NCBI GenBank assembly: GCA_029891385.1 | Contig: CM057233.1 | Location: 10,853,460 to 10,917,459, forward strand | DNA: 64,000 nt | Origin: Erythroxylum novogranatense | Taxonomy: Eukaryota > Streptophyta > Magnoliopsida > Malpighiales > Erythroxylaceae | Direction of reading: 5' to 3' | Shown: one piece after another, positions 56,254 to 64,000 of the stretch | Position numbering within the stretch: position 1 is the stretch's first letter | How the letters are laid out: each line of letters opens with the position of its first letter | The notes under the pieces: generated by a model | What the model saw: only the letters and a program-made list of their open reading frames with translations | Told to the model about the DNA's origin: nothing | Database searches by the model: none | Position numbers and translations under genes: made by a program

Positions 56254-56739
56254 TATTGAATTTTTAATATTGGCAGAGTGTAGAGTTCACTATCAAGAAT
56301 TGGGCTTGGGTCAACCATTGTCTAAATAACTAGAACTAGTTGTTTGGATAGTTGATCCTTACCACTTATACACTCTTACCACTTATAAACCCTTTAACAT
56401 TTTTATATTTAGTCAATATGGGATACTCTAACATTCCTCCTCAAGTGCAACTGGGATTGGACATCCAGTTGTCACTTTAAATATACGCAGTGGTAACCAG
56501 ACCGGGCTATTAGGACTGGATATCCAGACGGACAATCGAAAAATTAATAATTCGGACCAAATCTACTCTGATACCGTATTGAATTTTTAATATGGGCAAA
56601 GTGTAGAGTCCACTATCAAGAATTGAGCTTCGGTCAATCATTGTCCAAATAACAAGAAATAGTTGTTTGGATAGTTGACCCTTACCACTTATAAACCCTT
56701 TAACATTTTCATGTTTAGTCAATATGGGATACTCTAACA
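56254..56739 (-). mobile_element. TRIM: miniature LTR retrotransposon
   Basis: Terminal repeats are 56254-56433 (180 bp) and 56577-56739 (163 bp), both reading TATTGAATTTTTAATA...GGATACTCTAACA on the plus strand. A perfect ATAGC duplication flanks it (56249-56253, 56740-56744). On the minus strand the primer-binding site is CGGTATCAGAGTAG next to the right repeat (56563-56576). A purine tract (TTGAGGAGGAA) abuts the left repeat at 56434-56446. The 143-bp interior has no coding. These are the defining traits of a terminal-repeat retrotransposon in miniature. Confidence 0.92.
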
Positions 56740-56744
56740 ATAGC

Positions 56745-57166
56745 CATGATGTCAAACTTTCATAAAGACTTTCAACTACTTAAAATATATACCAATTCCA
56801 ATAATAACCCAAAGTCCCTGCACTTAAACTATATACCAATTCCAAGTTGATGTAAATGTTTAATTATTCTCCTTCATCTTAGGTTTTAATCCTTATCTTT
56901 AGATTGATTTTTCTTGTTGTATCTTTACCATGTAATGCACAATAACTTCTAGAAGAAGCAGTTAGAAAATTAAATGCAAAGTATTAGTTAAATTGTTAAT
57001 TCAACTAATTACTGGTTTCGACATTGGCTTCTTAGTGTAAGACAGCTTTCTAGACATCAGTAAAACACATCACTATTGAATCACCTTCGCACAAACATAT
57101 TTACATGTAGAGCATACATCAAAATGTGATGTAGAAAAGAACATACATCCTCATTCTGGGAGGATA
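56745..57166. other. Intergenic spacer
   Basis: AT-rich sequence between the TRIM and the CACTA element. Nothing recognised. Confidence 0.6.
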
Positions 57167-57169
57167 GTA

Positions 57170-58581
57170 CATTACAAGAAAAATGTAGATTAGCGACGGA
57201 AACTTAGCAACGGAAAAATTTTTGTTAGTAATTAGCGACGGAAATATGTTTTCCGTCGCTAAAATTGAATGATTTAACGACGGTACTAATATTTGTAATT
57301 AAATTGGGAGGAAATTTGTAGCGACAAAATTTGCAACGGATATTAGCGAGGGAACAATATAGCCGTCGGTAATAAATTACCAATGAAAAATATATCGTTG
57401 GAAATTAGCGACGAAAATCATATTTTCGTTGCTAAAATTGAGTAATTTAGCGACGGTACTAATACTTCTCGCTAAATTTGGAGGAGATTCGTTGCGGCAA
57501 AATTAGCAACGAAATTTAGCAACGATATATGTTCTGCCGCTAAAAATGGAGGAAATTTTTGGCGTTCCGTTGGTAAATTAATTTAGCGACGAAAATTTCC
57601 CTTCCGTCGGTAAAAAGACGAGAATTATTGGCGGTATAAAATTTTTTGAATTTACCTATGGAAATTTCCGTCGGTAATTCCGTTGCTAAATTCTTTTTAA
57701 ATATAAACTCACCCGACATCTCCTTCCCACTTTTATCTTCTTTTTCCTTTCTTCTTCTTCCTTCTTCTTACATCTTATCTTCGATTTTCTCGGAGCCCAT
57801 TTCTCTGTTGTGGACTCCTTTTCTGTTCAACGACGTTGTCTTCTCCGACTATTGTCATCGTGTCCTTCGGTAAAGGTATTTTTGCAACTACTGTCATGTG
57901 TTTTTTCATATATTAGATAAAAGTTAATTTGAGTATTTATTACTTTCGTTTATTTGTGTATTTTAATATTAGAAAACAATTTTAAGGTATAAATGTTAGT
58001 GATAAAAGGGACAAGACGCGATTTTAGTTGTGATGTTAAAATAAATTTCTAATACATGTAAGATGTTTGATGAAATGTTTGTTATTTGAAAAAATGATTT
58101 CAGTTCTTTATTTTCAATTTTGTTTTAGTATGAATTTTAATATTTTAATTCTTTTACTTGAAATAATGAAGTTCTCTCCATGGTGGCTTCCAGAGAAACT
58201 AAACACCTTGTAGGTAAATTTTAAAAAATAATTTTCAACAAATTTATTGATGAAAAAAAATTTCATTGGTAAATATATTGGATTTTACTGACGGAAAAAA
58301 ATTCCATCGCTAATTATCGATGAAATTACAAAATTTGTTGGTAATTTTCTGACTGAAGAATTTTCTAACTGAACAAAATAACCGTCGGTAAATTTACCGA
58401 TGAAATTTTTTACCGTCTGTAAATTTACCAACGAAAAATTTTCGTCGTTAAATTTACTAACGGCCATATCTCCGACACCTTTTTTTTGTGAATTAATTCC
58501 GTTGTTAAATAAGCTTACTGACAAAATATGTACAAATTCTGTTGATAAATTTCGTCGCTAAACTCTATTTTTTTTGTAATG
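57170..58581. mobile_element. Non-autonomous CACTA (En/Spm-type) DNA transposon
   Basis: Left end is CATTACAAGAAAAAT, right end (reverse complement) CATTACAAAAAAAAT, both followed within 20 bases by TTAGCGACG. A GTA triplet flanks each side (57167-57169, 58582-58584), the 3-bp duplication expected for CACTA elements. Subterminal regions (57190-57700 and 58220-58560) are dense in AGCGACGGAAA-type repeats in both orientations, the usual transposase-binding arrays. The interior has no transposase. The segment 57710-57880 is pyrimidine-rich with a 75-codon frame and could be a captured host fragment, but its source was not recognised. Confidence 0.83.
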
Positions 58582-58650
58582 GTAGATCGACAATCAATGG
58601 GTTTACAAGCCAGTCATGCACATTATAAAAGTAGAGGCAAAGGGACGACG

Positions 58651-58766
58651 ACGCAGAGGATGACACGCGGTGGACGCAGAAGATGACATGCGGTGGATGC
58701 AGAGGATCATGCGCAGTGGATGCACGATGAGGGTGCAGAGGATGAGCGGTGGATGGCGACGATGCA
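58651..58766. repeat. Imperfect GC-rich minisatellite
   Basis: Four to five diverged units of about 24-27 bp built on GATGACATGCGGTGGATGCA, in otherwise AT-rich DNA. It is inside the second CACTA fragment. Confidence 0.65.
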
Positions 58767-58863
58767 CGGTGAAACTTCGAGAAAGGGGGCTGTGGTAAAG
58801 AGGAAATGCAAGACAGAAATGGAAGAAACGAAAGGGGGCACTACGGCGTTTAACCTTAGACAA

Positions 58864-58904
58864 AAAACGACATCGTTTAGTGTTTTACTAAACGATATCA
58901 TTTT
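58864..58904. repeat. 18-bp inverted repeat with 5-base loop
   Basis: Arms are AAAACGACATCGTTTAGT (58864-58881) and ACTAAACGATATCATTTT (58887-58904), pairing at 16 of 18 positions. The left arm contains the palindromic AAACGACATCGTTT core, a sequence type common near plant transposons and genes. Confidence 0.75.
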
Positions 58905-59220
58905 TTGATATTTTTAAAACACTAAAATGGAGGGAAGTGACGACGTTTAGGATTAAAACTTACTGAAGGAATTTACCAATGGTATTTCCGTTGATAAAGA
59001 TTTATTTACCGACAAAAATTTTCTTACCGTCGCAATATTTCGTGGAAAAATATACCCAGGTAAATTCCCTTTATATTTACTGACGAATTTTTTGTTCCAT
59101 CGCAAGTTGAAATTCCTACTGCCAAATTTATCTATGGAACATAGTTTTCTATAGGTAATTAGTGACGGAAACATTTCCGTCGGTAATTTTCCATCGTTAA
59201 AAACTATTTTTCTTGTAGTG

Positions 59221-59834
59221 TGAGAAGCCAATATTCAATATTACTTTCAACTTCCAAAAACACCATATTAAACATCTAAAAACATGTAATTAAGGCTAAT
59301 TTAAAAATTATTATGATAATTAAGTTTGAATTTATCCATTAATAATAGGTAATCAATGGTAGACAAATATTTTAATAACAAAAGTTAAAGAAAAATCTTG
59401 CCTTTTGGATTAAATATAATATTATAAAATTACATATAAAATTATCATTAAAGTCAAATAAATTATTTTATTTATTTTTATGAATTATTTATTAGAAAAT
59501 TAAACTTATTTTCTCTAGAATTTATCAGGACAAAATAGTATCCCTTTAATATATAAAGCAATAATTTCAATCCATTAATTTAATATTACTGAAAATATGG
59601 ACGTTCATATAATCATTTTTAAAATCTAAATGGCAAGAGCCTTTAGTATTTTTCTTGAAATGGAATATTGACTTGATAAAACTTAAGTAAGGATATTAAT
59701 ATCATTCCTAATCTTTTAGTTTGTAATATACTCTTCCTCGATTTGATGTTTGGTCGTCTATAGTTACTATGTTACCCTCCATTCAAGAGATACATGAACT
59801 AATGGCTTGGGGCATGAAATCCTCTATCCTCAAA
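59221..59834. other. Intergenic, AT-rich
   Basis: No gene or element recognised. Very AT-rich at 59280-59600. Confidence 0.55.
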
Positions 59835-59934
59835 TATGTGTACCAACTTTGTCCCATTTGATCCAAATCATTCATTTATGTAAGACCCACATAAATAAAT
59901 AGCTTGAATCAAATAGGACAGAGCTGATACACAT
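59835..59934. repeat. 100-nt foldback: 46-bp inverted repeat around a 7-base loop
   Basis: The left arm ATGTGTACCAACTTTGTCCC... ends at 59881, the loop is AAGACCC, and the right arm starts ACATAAATAAAT and ends at 59934 (GATACACAT). About 36 of 46 positions pair, and every mismatch is a transition. Most of these would be G-U pairs in a minus-strand transcript. It could be a palindromic MITE remnant or a small-RNA precursor. Confidence 0.75.
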
Positions 59935-60677
59935 GGCTTGGCTATGATGGTTGTCGTGTGTCAAATGTTTGTATACGGGCTTGGGGGACTCTACGAAATC
60001 AATGTTAGCAGATGGTTTCGATGGCATGCTGATTTCAATGTTGTCTGAAACTTAATTATGTACAAGGCAATTAACTTAAAACTAGTTATATGTGACTATC
60101 CGCAGTGAACCTAAATCAGCAATTACAGAAGTGATTGCTTTGCGATCTGGACCCATCAGAAAAAGCATTTCCCACACCAATGATTATACCCAAAGATGTA
60201 CAAGTCATGTTCTTTTTCTAGGTACTTTTGGTCTTAAAATAAAACAAAGTATAATGAACTAATCAAATGTGGCTTTAAAGCCAGAGAGCAACCTCCATTT
60301 TGAAGAATCTTAACATGGCAACATGAGAATGTACTTGTAAATGCAAAAATTCAACATAGTTTCTCATTTTATATGTGGGTTTATGAGGTTACAGGATTAT
60401 GACATAGTAACTATGTGCTAAGAAACATTCCTCTGTAACTTGAGAAAATCTCTTCACCTTGGTAATGAATGGAAAGGATGAATCTTTAACTGTAAGCAAA
60501 GACTGGCTTTCCTTCAGGGCTTCCATATCTGTCACTTGAACCCTTCCGATGTTCTATATCTATTGCTTTCTCTCATTTTCCAACTGGTAGATAATCACCC
60601 ACCAAATAAGCAATAGCCTTTTTTTTTATGTATGATATGCTGTTTAGTGTACATCCGTCTCTCCCTCTCCCCTTTTG
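59935..60677. other. Upstream region of the kinase gene
   Basis: No coding feature seen. It should contain the distal promoter of the kinase gene. The 3' end (60655-60677) is pyrimidine-rich (CTCTCCCTCTCCCC), as is common near plant transcription starts. Confidence 0.45.
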
Positions 60678-61030
60678 GTAAGTAATTACGCCTTCAATTA
60701 AATATCATCTCAGTGATGTGTCACTTTTACTGATTTTGTCCTCCCACCTTTCTCTCTGTATCTCCTTCTCCCGCTGTGGAGCAATGTCATGATTGTTTGA
60801 TGTAGCTTTACTCTACTTTATACACCTCCCTTATAAGTCCTCTGGTTCATGTTTAGTTCAATAGTCTCTTATCAAATTCACTCCTCATCAGTTTTTTCAA
60901 TTTCTGTTCCCACAAGCTGCTAATGCATGCGTTTTCACTTCATAGCCTTGGTTTTCTTTTAGGAAAGCAAACGTTTCGAATAGCAATTAGCTACAAAACC
61001 CTGAAACTGTTTTATTTATGTTGCATGTAG
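60678..61030 (+). other. Possible 5' UTR intron of the kinase gene
   Basis: A strong donor TTG/GTAAGTAA at 60678 and a T-rich acceptor GTTGCATGTAG at 61030 bracket 353 bp ending 11 bases before the start codon. The interior is T-rich. This is inferred from splice-site sequence only. The alternative is a start of transcription inside this stretch, for example after TATACACCTC near 60836. Confidence 0.4.
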
Positions 61031-61041
61031 CTTAGCTTCCA

Positions 61042-63906
<2,865 letters not shown>

Positions 63907-64000
63907 GTGAGTGCACAAGAGCTATTTAAATAACTTCTTTGATGCTATTTACAGGAAAGAACCATTAATTGGTTAGGTATGAATCTGAATCACTGTAATC
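63907..64000 (+). other. Tenth coding intron of the kinase gene, incomplete
   Basis: It begins with donor GTGAGT at 63907. The next exon, expected to start with the DMAxLI block of the kinase C-lobe, is not in the remaining 94 bases. Confidence 0.7.

Larger units (their letters stand above)
58585..59220. mobile_element. Right end of a second CACTA element, left end missing
   Basis: It ends ...TTTTTCTTGTAGTG at 59220, the reverse complement of CACTACAAGAAAAA, the standard terminus. Subterminal repeats (TTCCGTCGGTAA, TTACCGTCGC) occur at 58960-59210. No matching left end was found upstream other than the one assigned to 57170. Either this copy is truncated, or 57170-59220 is one element with an internal terminus-like sequence; the GTA flanks favour the first reading. 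Confidence 0.65.

Noticed and set aside
57170..59220. One single CACTA element spanning both right ends
   Set aside because: The triplets flanking 57170 and 59220 differ (GTA and TGA), while 57170-58581 has matching GTA flanks and repeats on both sides. Not fully excluded.

Overview
The window is plant nuclear DNA, most likely from a eudicot. It is AT-rich, and about 52 kb of it is nested LTR retrotransposons. It also holds a CACTA transposon, a miniature retrotransposon and, at the right edge, the first ten coding exons of an intact NIMA-related kinase gene with typical GT-AG introns. No tRNA, rRNA, CRISPR array or prokaryotic gene was seen. Species cannot be named from the sequence. Element names (A, B, C ...) are labels made for this annotation.

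Nest 1 (1-33250), four levels deep. Element A is a Ty1/copia element of Sirevirus (SIRE) type on the minus strand, with its 3' LTR at 1-1039, an extra env-position ORF, pol and gag, and a truncated 5' LTR at 32296-33250. Its RNase H region is split by element B (4116-29082, target duplication AGAGC), a Ty3/gypsy chromovirus of Tekay/Del type on the minus strand. The 5' LTR of B is split by element C (13041-26589, duplication AACCT), a second copia Sirevirus on the minus strand. C is split between protease and integrase by element D (17708-23291, duplication ATCCT), a 5.6-kb solo LTR.

Nest 2 (about 35015-51782), three levels deep. Element E is a copia Sirevirus related to A, on the minus strand. 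Its gag is split by F (39203-50067), a long solo LTR on the minus strand with an imperfect duplication TGTAT/TCTAT. F is split by G (41532-49831, duplication GATCT), a plus-strand element with LTRs of 3.9 and 3.7 kb around only 624 bp of non-coding interior. D, F and G share LTR ends (TGTTGGACCC or TGTTGGGCCC to CCAACA) and internal modules, so they form one long-LTR family. A 1.76-kb LTR-like block (33251-35014) lies between the two nests.

Right part (51783-64000). It contains AT-rich intergenic DNA, a 486-bp TRIM retrotransposon (56254-56739, duplication ATAGC), a non-autonomous CACTA element (57170-58581, duplication GTA), the right end of a second CACTA copy (59220), a 100-nt near-perfect hairpin (59835-59934), and the kinase gene from 61042, which continues beyond the window.

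All retrotransposon coding regions carry stops, frameshifts or insertions, so none looks autonomous. The kinase reading frame is intact over 217 codons, with all catalytic motifs present. The parts most worth a second look are the non-coding LTR structures: the giant-LTR family G/D/F with a candidate LTR intron, sequence modules shared between unrelated LTRs, and the palindrome array in the C LTR.
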